Source: Flavihumibacter soli
GTDB lineage: Bacteria > Bacteroidota > Bacteroidia > Sphingobacteriales > Sphingobacteriaceae
Assembly: GCF_010692725.1 (NCBI RefSeq)
Contig: NZ_JAAFZB010000096.1
Location: 248,001 to 312,000 of the forward strand
Reading direction: 5' to 3'
Length of the DNA: 64,000 bases
Shown here: piece after piece, positions 17,329-26,054 of the stretch
How the letters are laid out: the number at the start of each line of letters is the position of its first letter
How positions within the stretch are numbered: position 1 is the first letter of the stretch
Notes under the pieces: generated by a model
What the model was told of the DNA's origin: nothing
Database searches by the model: none
The model's input: the letters and a program-made list of their open reading frames with translations, nothing else
Translations under genes and position numbers: made by a program

Positions 17329-18303
17329 TTATTTCTCCCTCACAATACATCTAAAACCCAGGTGATTCATACCGGTATCGATCATTTGCGGCTGGCGTGC
17401 CGCAGGCCTGTAACGCAGGCAATAATTCGGTGCGCACAAATGTGAGCCACCCTTGATCACTCTCCGGGGTATTTTCACATCCGGCTGACAGGGATCGTAA
17501 CTTCCTTCCGGGGAGCTAACCCGTGGATTCAGTGGGGTGCAGCAGCTCTTATGGTCTTTCGCAAGTTCACCCGGGTGGGCAACATACCAGTCGATCGTCC
17601 ATTCCCAAACATTGCCGGCCATATCATAAAGACCATAACCGTTCGGTTCATACGAGCCTACCGGCGATGTTCCTTCATACTTATCGATCAATAAATTTTC
17701 ATAAGGAAATTCGCCCTGCCAGGTATTGGCCCGGGGTTCGTGAAGCTGGGCATCGTCATTACCCCAGGTAAAATCCATTCCTTCCAGCCCCCCCCTTGCA
17801 GCGAACTCCCACTCGGCTTCTGTGGGTAGTTGCTTTCCAGCCCATTTCGCATAAGCCTCTGCATCCTCGAAAGCAATATGAATCACGGGATGATCTTCTA
17901 ATCCATCCAGAGTACTTTGAGGGCTTCTCGGATGCCTCCAGTATGTCCCGGGAACCCATGCCCACCAGTTAAAATAGTTTTTCAGATCGACGGGGCCCTT
18001 CGCTTTTTGAAAGACCAGGGCCCCGGGAACCAGTAACGCGGGGTCTGCGCCGGGAAACTCTTCCGGATTAAGCGGTCTCTCAGCAACCGTGATATAACCT
18101 GTTTCCTCAACGAATCTTTGATACTCTGCATTCGTAACTTCAAACTTATCGATATGAAAACCGTCGACAGCCACTTCGCGAACAGGCTTCTCGTCGGGAT
18201 AAAACTTATCTGAACCCATAAGGAATTTCCCCCCCGGGATATAGATCATATTCTTCAGTCTGCCTGACTTTGTTTCCTCGGATAAGTTTGGTGTGTCTAT
18301 CAT
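17329..18303 (-). CDS. Formylglycine-generating enzyme (SUMF1-type sulfatase activator)
   Basis: A 324-residue enzyme that oxidises the active-site Cys of sulfatases to formylglycine using oxygen. The fold begins with IPGGKFLMGSD and includes PVIHIAFEDAEAYAKWAG, LPTEAEWEFAARGG and GNVWEWTIDWY. Both copper-binding catalytic cysteines are present with the right spacing, Cys290 and Cys295, in GGSHLCAPNYCLRYR, corresponding to the pair in the human enzyme. This separates it from the many SUMF1-like proteins that lack them. There is no signal peptide, so it acts in the cytoplasm, where sulfatases are modified before or without export. It lies 150 bp downstream of two sulfatase genes. Confidence 0.93.
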   Translation of the reverse strand: MIDTPNLSEETKSGRLKNMIYIPGGKFLMGSDKFYPDEKPVREVAVDGFHIDKFEVTNAEYQRFVEETGYITVAERPLNPEEFPGADPALLVPGALVFQKAKGPVDLKNYFNWWAWVPGTYWRHPRSPQSTLDGLEDHPVIHIAFEDAEAYAKWAGKQLPTEAEWEFAARGGLEGMDFTWGNDDAQLHEPRANTWQGEFPYENLLIDKYEGTSPVGSYEPNGYGLYDMAGNVWEWTIDWYVAHPGELAKDHKSCCTPLNPRVSSPEGSYDPCQPDVKIPRRVIKGGSHLCAPNYCLRYRPAARQPQMIDTGMNHLGFRCIVREK

Positions 18304-18453
18304 AGTATAGCGATTTTTGTACCCGGATCTTAATATGTAATAACTATGTCAATTAACGCGGAAGCCGGTCCCTTTGTCTGCAATAAACAGCGACCAGGAC
18401 TTCCTGCATTATTCCATAAGTTTTAAAGCGGCTAAGGTATAATCTGCTTATTA

Positions 18454-19986
18454 TTAATCGCCGCTTGCTGCTTCAGCCATTTTCGCCAGTGCATCATCCA
18501 CGGTAAATGAGTTAGGCCTTTGCACAGCAGGAAAGTCTCTGAATGTTTCTGCAAATTTGCCCGCAGCAGCCTGCGCTGCATAGATGAAGTACGCATTATG
18601 AAGCATCCAATCGTAATATGAGTTTGATGTAATAGGCGCAAACTCGTACGGATCGATACGCAGGTTAAAGATCTTTGGCAAGCGCAACCGCACAAAAGGT
18701 TCCGCCCATACACCCAACGTACCTTCCAAACGCTGTTCCATGAATACGAGTTTCCAGTTATCAAAACGAATCCCCAGCATGTCACCGTCGTCGCTGAAAT
18801 AGAAAAAGAATTTGCGTGGAGCTTCCTTTTCTTCACCGGTTAAATACGGTAATAGGTTATAGCCGTCAATATGATTTTTGTAGGTGCGTCCAATGGCCTG
18901 ATAACCATTCTTCAATTTATCCACAACATCAGAGGCGCCAGCCATTGCAAGAAATGTCGGCAACCAGTCGTGCTGTTGAACGATCTCATTAGAAACAGAA
19001 CCTGCTTTTATTTTACCCGGCCATCTTACCAGCAGCGGGATACGAAAAGCTCCTTCCCAGTTGGTGTTTTTTTCGCTGCGGAATGGAGTGGTTCCTGCAT
19101 CGGGCCATGAATTTCTATGTGGACCATTGTCGGTGGAGTACACGACAAAAGTGTTTTCAGCAATACCCAATTCATCAAGCAGGTCAAGCATTTGGCCAAC
19201 ATTCTTATCATGATCTACCATTGTGTCATGATAAGGTGATTGCCAGCGACCCGCCTGTCCCAGACTTTTTTCCTTTGTATGGGTAATGAAGTGCATATGG
19301 GTGGTGTTCAGCCAAACGAAGAATGGCTTACCGTCATTCTTCTGCCTCTTGATGAAGTCGGTGGCGGCGGCAACGAACTCATCATCGCAGGTCTCCATTC
19401 TTTTCACATTGAGTGGACCCGTATCTTCTATTTTTTGTTTACCTACCTTTCCCCATCTGGGCATTTCAGTGATATCGTCTTTATCTGTTGCCCAGGAATG
19501 AATAACACCTCGAGGCCCGAAGGTTTCTTTGAATTTAGGATCCTTTGGATAGTTGTACATCTCGGGTTCTTCTTCCGCGTTCAAATGATATAAATTCCCG
19601 AAGAATTCATCGAAGCCATGATTGGTAGGCAACATGTGGTTTAAATCGCCAAGGTGGTTCTTTCCGAATTGCCCTGTTGCATAGCCCTGTTCCTTTAACA
19701 ATGCAGCGATCGTTATCAGTTTGTCATTCATGCCGATAGGCGCTGCTGGGATACCAACCTTAGATAAGCCGGTACGATAAACACTTTGACCGGTGATAAA
19801 CGAGGATCGCCCAGCCGTACAGGACTGTTCACCATAAGAGTCAGTAAACATCATTCCCTCTTTTGCTATCCGATCAATGTTGGGAGTTTGGTAACCCATC
19901 AATCCGTGCGAATAACAACTTAAATTTGAAATCCCAATGTCATCTCCCCAGATGACAAGAATGTTCGGTTGTTTTTGCTCTGCCAT
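18454..19986 (-). CDS. Short arylsulfatase, CTAGR active-site motif (copy 1)
   Basis: A 510-residue type I sulfatase. Metal ligands begin with GDDIG (Asp15-Asp16), and the formylglycine site is Cys56 in SCTAGRSSFITGQ. The motif is C-x-A-x-R, a permitted variant of the usual C-x-P-x-R. Further sulfatase segments are FGKNHLGD, NTTHMHF and YSTDNGPH. I chose the ATG at 19986 because it begins MAEQKQPNIL and clears the upstream gene; the longer frame to 20064 would overlap it. No signal peptide. The 58-bp gap to the paralogue upstream indicates a tandem duplication in one operon. The substrate is unknown. Confidence 0.9.
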   Translation of the reverse strand: MAEQKQPNILVIWGDDIGISNLSCYSHGLMGYQTPNIDRIAKEGMMFTDSYGEQSCTAGRSSFITGQSVYRTGLSKVGIPAAPIGMNDKLITIAALLKEQGYATGQFGKNHLGDLNHMLPTNHGFDEFFGNLYHLNAEEEPEMYNYPKDPKFKETFGPRGVIHSWATDKDDITEMPRWGKVGKQKIEDTGPLNVKRMETCDDEFVAAATDFIKRQKNDGKPFFVWLNTTHMHFITHTKEKSLGQAGRWQSPYHDTMVDHDKNVGQMLDLLDELGIAENTFVVYSTDNGPHRNSWPDAGTTPFRSEKNTNWEGAFRIPLLVRWPGKIKAGSVSNEIVQQHDWLPTFLAMAGASDVVDKLKNGYQAIGRTYKNHIDGYNLLPYLTGEEKEAPRKFFFYFSDDGDMLGIRFDNWKLVFMEQRLEGTLGVWAEPFVRLRLPKIFNLRIDPYEFAPITSNSYYDWMLHNAYFIYAAQAAAGKFAETFRDFPAVQRPNSFTVDDALAKMAEAASGD

Positions 19987-20044
19987 TTTAATCCACTTTA
20001 AATAAATAAATCCGGTTAATATGATCTCACGGTTGTATTTTAAC

Positions 20045-21562
20045 TTAGTGACCGCCAGTTCCAAGTCCTTCCATTTTTTCGATCACTTCATCAATATTAA
20101 AGCTTGCCGGTTTTTGTCTCGGAGGAAAGTCTTTAAATGATTGGAGCCATTTGTTTACCACTGCTTGTCCCGGAACCGTGAAATACAATTGATTGCTGGT
20201 ATCAAATGGCATAGCACTTTCATCGGCCCGCTCGAAGGGATCAGAACGCAGATTATAAACATCCGGCAGGCGCAGTTTTGTAAATTCTCTTTTCCACACA
20301 GCAAGGCCCTTGTGTTCCTGAATTGCGAAATGCAGTTTTACATTTTTCAGTCGTACAGCACACAGTTCGCCGTCATCGTTCCAGTAAAGAAATTCCCTGC
20401 GGGGCGATTCGCTTTCCTCACCCTTGAAAAATGGCATCAGGTTATAGCCATCCAGATGTACTTTGAAGTCCTTGCCGTTTGCCTTGAACCCCTTTTTCGC
20501 TTTTTCTACCAGATCAGGGTCGCCCGCAGCTGCGGCAAATGTCGGTATCAGATCCTCATGAGCACAGATTTCATTAATTACCTGACCGGGTTGGATCACA
20601 CCCGGCCAGCGGATGACCATCGGAACCCGGAAACCGCCTTCCCAGCAGGTAGCCTTCTCACCGCGGAAGGGAGTTTGCCCGCCATCAGGATATGACAGGA
20701 CTTCCGCACCGTTATCAGTTGTGAATACAACAATGGTGTTATCGGCTATTCCCAGGTCGTCCAGTTTCTGTAAGAGCTGTCCAACATAACCGTCGAGTTC
20801 CACCATACCGTCAGGATATAGGCCAAGCCCGGTTTTTCCCTGGCTCGCGGGTTTGAGATGCGTCCACACATGCATACGTGTGGTGTTCACGTAACAGAGG
20901 AAAGGCGAACCTGCCTTCTGCTGGCGATCTATAAAATCAAGAGCCGCCCCAACAAATTCCTCATCTACGGTCTCCATGCGTTTTTTAGTCAGCGGTCCCG
21001 TATCTTCTATTGTTTGCTTACCAACCCTTCCCCATCTTGGCTGTTCAGTTGGATCGTCTTTATCGGTCGCCTTACACCGCAGCGCCCCGCGAGGACCAAA
21101 CATGTCTTTGAAACGAGGATCTTTCGGATATTTAGGATCTTCCGGCTCCTCCTCGGCGTTCAGATGATAGAGGTTACCAAAGAACTCATCAAAACCATGA
21201 ACAGTGGGTAGGAATCTGTTAAGGTCACCCAGGTGGTTTTTCCCAAACTGCCCGGTGGCATAGCCGTACTCTTTCATGATTTCTCCGACTGAAGGGTCTT
21301 TTTCGCTAAGCCCGATAGCGGCTCCCGGTAAACCAACTTTGGTTAAGCCGGTGCGGATAGGTGACTGGCCGGTAATAAATGCGGCACGTCCGGCTGTACA
21401 GCTTTGCTGTCCATACCAATCAGTAAACACAGCTCCTTCTTTTCCGATCCGGTCAATGTTCGGCGTTCTATAGCCCATCATTCCCATATTATAGGCGCTT
21501 ACATTGAACCATCCTATGTCATCTGCCATGATGAATAAGATGTTTGGTTTTTGATTTGCCAT
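20045..21562 (-). CDS. Short arylsulfatase, CTAGR active-site motif (copy 2)
   Basis: A 505-residue paralogue of the gene at 18454. Asp14-Asp15 (MADDIG) begin the metal site, Cys55 is the formylglycine residue (SCTAGRAAFITGQ), and FGKNHLGDL and TTDNGAE follow at the expected places. Like copy 1 it starts directly with the catalytic domain and has no leader. It is the first gene of the leftward run that includes the formylglycine-generating enzyme and the barrels. A 394-bp divergent region with a candidate operator lies upstream. Confidence 0.91.
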   Translation of the reverse strand: MANQKPNILFIMADDIGWFNVSAYNMGMMGYRTPNIDRIGKEGAVFTDWYGQQSCTAGRAAFITGQSPIRTGLTKVGLPGAAIGLSEKDPSVGEIMKEYGYATGQFGKNHLGDLNRFLPTVHGFDEFFGNLYHLNAEEEPEDPKYPKDPRFKDMFGPRGALRCKATDKDDPTEQPRWGRVGKQTIEDTGPLTKKRMETVDEEFVGAALDFIDRQQKAGSPFLCYVNTTRMHVWTHLKPASQGKTGLGLYPDGMVELDGYVGQLLQKLDDLGIADNTIVVFTTDNGAEVLSYPDGGQTPFRGEKATCWEGGFRVPMVIRWPGVIQPGQVINEICAHEDLIPTFAAAAGDPDLVEKAKKGFKANGKDFKVHLDGYNLMPFFKGEESESPRREFLYWNDDGELCAVRLKNVKLHFAIQEHKGLAVWKREFTKLRLPDVYNLRSDPFERADESAMPFDTSNQLYFTVPGQAVVNKWLQSFKDFPPRQKPASFNIDEVIEKMEGLGTGGH

Positions 21563-21956
21563 AATAGTGTTATTTGAGTATCATCACTTTAGTAGGTAGA
21601 TCAATTAACCTAACCTGCCACTCAGCTATTCAGCCATTGATCCTATACTAAATTTTGTTTCCCAAATGCTGGCTCTACCTGCAATTGTCTTTGTACTGGA
21701 GACTCTGAAAAATGCTGCTGTATTCGCATAGGATCATCCCGGATACCGGTTTCTTAGCCAATTATTAAAATTAACCACAATAAAAGTTTGATAAAACACT
21801 TCAGATCAACTATAGACGAAAGTGCAATGGATTGATACGATTGTACAGGCGAAGACTCATAATCAGCACATAAATTATCTGTCACGTATCCCAGCTTTCT
21901 GTTTTTTCTATATATTGTAGTTGCACCAGGTTAAGTACTTCCCAGCATTCATTGTC
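21563..21956. other. Divergent intergenic region upstream of sulfatase operon 1
   Basis: 394 bp between the short sulfatase (leftward) and the acyltransferase (rightward). It has no ORF with coding character. It holds the element at 21792-21849 that is also found upstream of the second sulfatase run (see the operator entries at 21822 and 37001). A TTG at 21921 is in frame with the acyltransferase but is not needed. Confidence 0.5.
21822..21849 (+). promoter_or_regulatory. Candidate operator, 21-bp-spaced half-sites, upstream of sulfatase operon 1
   Basis: GTGCAAT at 21822-21828 and the degenerate GTACAGG at 21843-21849, 21 bp apart. The surroundings align with 36971-37028 without gaps: TAAAACA 30 bp before the first half-site, TATAGA 11 bp before it, and ATTGATA between the half-sites. 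It lies 260 bp upstream of the sulfatase start and 135 bp upstream of the acyltransferase start. Confidence 0.45.
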
Positions 21957-22862
21957 ATGAAAAAAGCGCTGTATTTCCTCTTAAAATTGCTTCTATACAT
22001 TGTATCCCTGTTGCCTTTTGCCCTGATTTATATGATCTCGGATCTTCTATATATTACGATGTACCGTGTTTTCGGGTATCGGAAAAAGGTTGTCTTTGAA
22101 AACCTCCGAAAATCATTTCCTGATAAGTCAGAAGATGATATTAAAAACATAGCCGAGAAATTCTACCGCTTTTTATGTGATCAGATTATGGAATCGGCTA
22201 AGATGCTGACGATCTCAGAAAAAACGGTCAGGAAAAGATTCAGGCTAAATAATGTGGATGAAATCCACAGACATTTCAATAATAACAGACCTGTAATAGC
22301 TGTGACCGGTCATTACGGTAACTGGGAATGGGGGATCCTGATCATTTCAATCCTGGTAAAATCACCGGTATTTATAGCTTTTAAACCAATAAAAGATAAG
22401 CGTTTCGAATACCTGATCAATACCATGCGGAGCAGGTTTAACGCGGTCCTGGTTCCGATGAAAAGCATTCTGAGGAAAATCTCAGAATGCAAGAGTCCCT
22501 ATATTCTTGTTTTAGTCAGCGATCAGACTCCTGCAAGAGCTGAGATAAGCTATTTCACTCAGTTTATGAATCAGCAAACGCCTGTATTCCTGGGAACAGA
22601 AAAACTGGCAAAGCTGTCCGGGAGCCCGGTAGTTTATTCGCACATCGATCGCATCAGGCGGGGCTATTACGAATGCACCTTCGAAACGCTTTTTGAAGAA
22701 CCGAACATTACCGCAGAAAAAGAGATTACCGAAACCCATACAAGAAAGCTCGAGGAAATAATCAAACGGAAACCGGAACTCTGGCTTTGGTCGCACAGAA
22801 GATGGAAATATGCACCTGTCGAAGATGCGGGCAGGGCAGCTCTTGACCAGCAGCTGCTTTAG
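21957..22862 (+). CDS. LpxL/HtrB-like lysophospholipid or lipid A acyltransferase
   Basis: A 301-residue membrane-anchored acyltransferase. An N-terminal hydrophobic segment at about 5-30 precedes the catalytic domain. The HX4D/E motif is HYGNWE near residue 113-118, followed by the family segment SDQTPAR near 183-189. It would transfer an acyl chain to a lipid A precursor or another lipid at the inner membrane. I took the ATG at 21957 over an upstream TTG. It is the first of three rightward envelope genes that split the two leftward sulfatase runs. Confidence 0.82.
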   Translation: MKKALYFLLKLLLYIVSLLPFALIYMISDLLYITMYRVFGYRKKVVFENLRKSFPDKSEDDIKNIAEKFYRFLCDQIMESAKMLTISEKTVRKRFRLNNVDEIHRHFNNNRPVIAVTGHYGNWEWGILIISILVKSPVFIAFKPIKDKRFEYLINTMRSRFNAVLVPMKSILRKISECKSPYILVLVSDQTPARAEISYFTQFMNQQTPVFLGTEKLAKLSGSPVVYSHIDRIRRGYYECTFETLFEEPNITAEKEITETHTRKLEEIIKRKPELWLWSHRRWKYAPVEDAGRAALDQQLL

Positions 22863-22929
22863 AACTTTAGTCTGCATATAATAAGTACTGTCTGATCTCG
22901 TGATGTCTGAGTTGAAACCGGATTGAAAA

Positions 22930-22952
22930 TAAGATCGTGCAATAACATGATA
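22930..22952 (+). promoter_or_regulatory. 23-bp element identical to 8817-8839
   Basis: The segment contains GTGCAATAACATGATA and matches 8817-8839 over all 23 bases, although the flanks differ. The second half-site, 21 bp on, is poor here (ATGTATA). It lies 74-96 bp upstream of the exported-protein gene at 23026. Confidence 0.4.
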
Positions 22953-22984
22953 ATATAATGTATATATCAGGTTGTTTTCAAGGC

Positions 22985-22992
22985 TAATTTTG
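22985..22992 (+). promoter_or_regulatory. Candidate -7 box TAATTTTG
   Basis: An exact match to the Bacteroidota TAnnTTTG -7 consensus, 34 bp upstream of the ATG at 23026. No clear -33 partner is visible, so it is a pattern match only. Confidence 0.4.
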
Positions 22993-23025
22993 ATTGTGCC
23001 ATAACCGCATCGGAAAACAATCATT

Positions 23026-23523
23026 ATGAACCTCATAAAAACTGCCATGAAATATCTGTTCATTTTGTTCGCAACCCTGCTTCTTAATATCAGCCCAGCC
23101 TCAGCGCAAAGCGATAAGGAAGATGTAGAAATCCTCCAGGCAACCTATGGTAAGGAGAAAAAAGAACTGGTTAGACAGTATCTGAAAGCACCAAAGGATT
23201 CCGTAGCATTTTGGAAAGAATACGATGAATACGAAATAAAGCGTAAGGCCATAGGTCGGGAAAGGCTGGAACTGCTTCGCCAGTATGTAGAATCCTATGA
23301 AACGATGACAGGTCCTGTAGCATCTAAAATAGTGACCAAAACCATCGAAAACGATAAAAAATATTCAGAATTATATCATCAGTATTATTCCCGCTTCAGC
23401 AAAATTATCGGAAGCGTAGAGGCCGCGAGACTTTTCCAGCTCGAATATTACCTGCAAACCATGATCAGGGAAACTATACAGGAAAATCTACCCGGGATTA
23501 AAGAACTTGATAAAAATGAATGA
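23026..23523 (+). CDS. Exported hypothetical protein
   Basis: A 165-residue protein with a signal peptide (hydrophobic run then PASAQSDK near residue 27). The mature region is charged and predicted helical (EKKELVRQYLKAPKDS, ELLRQYVESYETM). I do not recognise a family; small helical periplasmic proteins of this kind are common in the phylum. An in-frame ATG at 23047 would also keep the leader. It lies 56 bp upstream of the Omp85-like gene, so the two may be co-transcribed. Confidence 0.68.
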   Translation: MNLIKTAMKYLFILFATLLLNISPASAQSDKEDVEILQATYGKEKKELVRQYLKAPKDSVAFWKEYDEYEIKRKAIGRERLELLRQYVESYETMTGPVASKIVTKTIENDKKYSELYHQYYSRFSKIIGSVEAARLFQLEYYLQTMIRETIQENLPGIKELDKNE

Positions 23524-23578
23524 ACCAGAATAAAAAGCCTTTGTCATGTTTTACCGGTAAAAATGCAATCATAACCTT

Positions 23579-24875
23579 ATGAGCTGCTATAAAAAAAAAA
23601 TACCTCTCCAATGCGACAGGGCTTTTACTCTTTACCATCATTTTAGGTGTAACAAACTATTGCTTTGCCCAGCAAGACAGTGCGAAATTGAAGGTATGCC
23701 CTCCAAAAGATCTTTCTGACATTTTAAGTAAAAAAAACAGGGATACTGCCTATATAGAACCGGATAAGAAATTTTCGACATTGCTTGTCCCTGTTATAGG
23801 TTCATCGCCTTCCACTGGATTTAGTTACGGCCTGGCAGGCCAGATCAGTATCTCCGGCGAGACGGCTACCGACCGGACTTCATCCATTTCCGGAAATCTG
23901 ACCTACACTACAAAAAACCAATTCATGCTGCTTATAAAAAACAATGTTTTTGCGATGAAAAACAAGGTTTTTTTCTCGGGTGACTGGCGTTTGTTCCTAT
24001 ACTCGCAGCCAACCTACGGCTTGGGAACCAACGCGCCGGGAGATGAATTGAAGTACATCTGGGACCTGAACGGACATAATACCTCTGAAGATTCTCTTGT
24101 GCAGCCTATGCGGTTTGATTATATAAAGATTCACCAGACCGTCTCCTGGGATATACAAAACAACTGGTTTGTCGGCGGCGGACTTCATTATGATAATTAC
24201 TGGAATATCAAGGACCAGGTTCTTGACACTGCTGCAGGACGGGTAACCAGCCATTACACGTATAACCGGTTTCATAACTTCAACACTGAAAAATATACCG
24301 TCTTCGGACTCAGTGCGAATTTCGTTTATGATACCAGGGATAATCTTATAAATTCATATAAGGGAACGTTCGCCAATTTTAATTTCCGGTATAATCCGAC
24401 CTTCCTTGGGAACGACAAAACCAGCACCATTACTTTTTTGGAGTTCCGAAGTTTCCATTCACTGTCTAAGGAAGTTCCCAGAAAAGTAATTGGATTTTGG
24501 GCCCTTGCAAATTTTATCAGCAGTGGCGAAGTTCCCTACCTGCTGCTACCGGCTTTAGGCTATGACCAAAGGGGACGCGCCGGCCGGGGTTATGTACAGG
24601 GCCGTTACCGGGGAGAGGACCTGGTATATGTAGAAACTGAGTATCGCTTTCCAATTTCTAAATGCACGGGGATCCTCGGTGGGGCTGTTTTTGCCAATGC
24701 TACAACAACCAGCAATCGTGATTTAAACGTAGAATTGTTTGATTATTTAAGGGCTGGCTATGGCATGGGACTCAGAATCATGGCCGACAAAAAAAGCCGT
24801 ACAAATATTCAGATTGATGTAGCCTTTGGCAAGAACTCGGGCGGGTTTTACTTTGGTGCTTCGGAAACGTTTTAA
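23579..24875 (+). CDS. Omp85/BamA-like outer-membrane barrel protein with out-of-frame start (A10 tract)
   Basis: The body of the gene, open from 23583 to 24875, encodes a barrel of the bacterial surface antigen (Omp85) type: YDTRDN and NSYKGTFANFNF, then RGYVQGRYRGEDLVYVETEY and a final aromatic strand. The same frame upstream encodes a good signal peptide (KKKYLSNATGLLLFTIILG...CFAQQ) but has no start codon: a TGA at 23580-23582 blocks it. The ATG at 23579 is one base out of frame; reading nine rather than ten A residues in the tract at 23591-23600 would join it exactly. As written, translation from that ATG ends at 23717-23719. It could be a sequencing error, phase variation or polymerase slippage. 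The intact product would be about 431 residues. Confidence 0.75.
23591..23600 (+). repeat. Homopolymer A10 at the 5' end of the Omp85-like gene
   Basis: Ten consecutive A residues four codons after the ATG at 23579. Tracts of this length are prone to replication and transcription slippage. Loss of one A restores the frame of the downstream signal peptide and barrel. Confidence 0.85.
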
Positions 24876-24927
24876 ATTCTCTGACAGGCTTTCTCCTGCT
24901 ATAGAATCTGCCGATTTTATTCTTAAT

Positions 24928-25911
24928 TCAACTCAATGGCTGCGCCTCGGGAAACTTCCATGTGCCATTTAATATTTCGGTACGCGGGCGATAAAGCCGC
25001 ACTGTATAACTCCAGTCCGGCACGATCGGAATGCAATTGCCGCTTACCTCTTGACAGCCGCCGAATTGGATCGTGACCGAGCCATCTGCATCCGGTTTAG
25101 CCGTAAGGTTGTTGAAGGAATAAACTTTGCTCTCGTTTTGCGGAATGTAGCCGTCTTTGTTGTAAACGATCACCGACCAGAAACCATCGACAGGTACGTC
25201 CCTGACGTTCAGTTTGTACACTGTCCTGCCATCGTTGTTCGGTGGAGTAAAGTTAAGATAGATAGCGTCCTTTTTCGGATTTCCGCCCCATGTAGTGCCT
25301 GCCGAAATGAAATGCTGGATCGGATCAACTTCATACTTTGTCCCGAATGAACGACTCGTGTCGGTAAGAGTTGTTCCCAGTGCTATCAGCGCGTCGCGTA
25401 TTTTCTTCTGGCTAACCGGATCCCACTTAGGAACCTCAAACGTTCCCGGGCCTCCCGGCTGATCGACCTTGATAGCATCCTGAAGCGCGTGCACCTTTTC
25501 CACATCAGACGGGTCATTCGGATCGACCAGTGTCCGTACGCCGACGAGAACGTAACGCGTAACGATATCTTTTTTCGTGAGCGTATGCGGACCGGGCTCG
25601 TATCGTGTCGGCAATGAGTACTCATCTTCACTAATGGTTTGCAGCGACATAAAACGGGTGCCCGAATCGGGCATTGTAATCGTGACGGGTCCTGCGTCGA
25701 GATCAAAGACTGCAGCGGAGTACAGCGTGTCCCGATTCATACGAATGATCGTTTGATTGTCGATAGGCGACAACTCGCGGTGATGCTCAAACTTTCCGAA
25801 GCCACCTTCTTTGAGCGCAACAACACTCTGATACATGTTGGACTCAGCCCGAACGAATGTTTCAACAGTGACGGGTATTGTTTCTGTAGTTGATTTTGCT
25901 TCTGAAGCCAT
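24928..25911 (-). CDS. Short DUF1254/DUF1214 protein (copy 1)
   Basis: A 327-residue protein. The first part is DUF1254-like (NRDTLYSAAVFDLDAGPVTI near 57-76), and the C-terminal third is DUF1214-like (VDGFWSVIVYNKDGYIP, then SVTIQFGG and YTVRLYRP). No enzymatic function is established for these domains. There is no signal peptide, unlike many members. It is clearly paralogous to the gene at 28937 and is the last gene of the second leftward run. A strong Shine-Dalgarno sequence precedes the start, which is unusual in this window. Confidence 0.85.
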   Translation of the reverse strand: MASEAKSTTETIPVTVETFVRAESNMYQSVVALKEGGFGKFEHHRELSPIDNQTIIRMNRDTLYSAAVFDLDAGPVTITMPDSGTRFMSLQTISEDEYSLPTRYEPGPHTLTKKDIVTRYVLVGVRTLVDPNDPSDVEKVHALQDAIKVDQPGGPGTFEVPKWDPVSQKKIRDALIALGTTLTDTSRSFGTKYEVDPIQHFISAGTTWGGNPKKDAIYLNFTPPNNDGRTVYKLNVRDVPVDGFWSVIVYNKDGYIPQNESKVYSFNNLTAKPDADGSVTIQFGGCQEVSGNCIPIVPDWSYTVRLYRPRTEILNGTWKFPEAQPLS

Positions 25912-25919
25912 TTTTTATT

Positions 25920-25925
25920 CTCCTT
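25920..25925 (-). promoter_or_regulatory. Strong Shine-Dalgarno sequence AAGGAG
   Basis: AAGGAG read leftward, 8 nt before the ATG at 25911. Nearly all other genes here lack such a site, so it marks a gene with foreign-looking translation signals. Confidence 0.6.
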
Positions 25926-26054
25926 ATCTTTTTGGATCAGCGATCAATGTTTGTCAGCTGACTTTCTCAATATCCGGCATCACCCACGTCTCGTCGAAAA
26001 GCGGTCATGATTTGCGGTAGTCTTCTCTGGGATTCAGGATCGTTTATTTTAAGC

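Noticed and set aside
19987-20064. N-terminal extension of the short sulfatase copy 1
   Set aside because: It would overlap the end of the upstream sulfatase and adds no leader; the ATG at 19986 matches the start of the paralogue.
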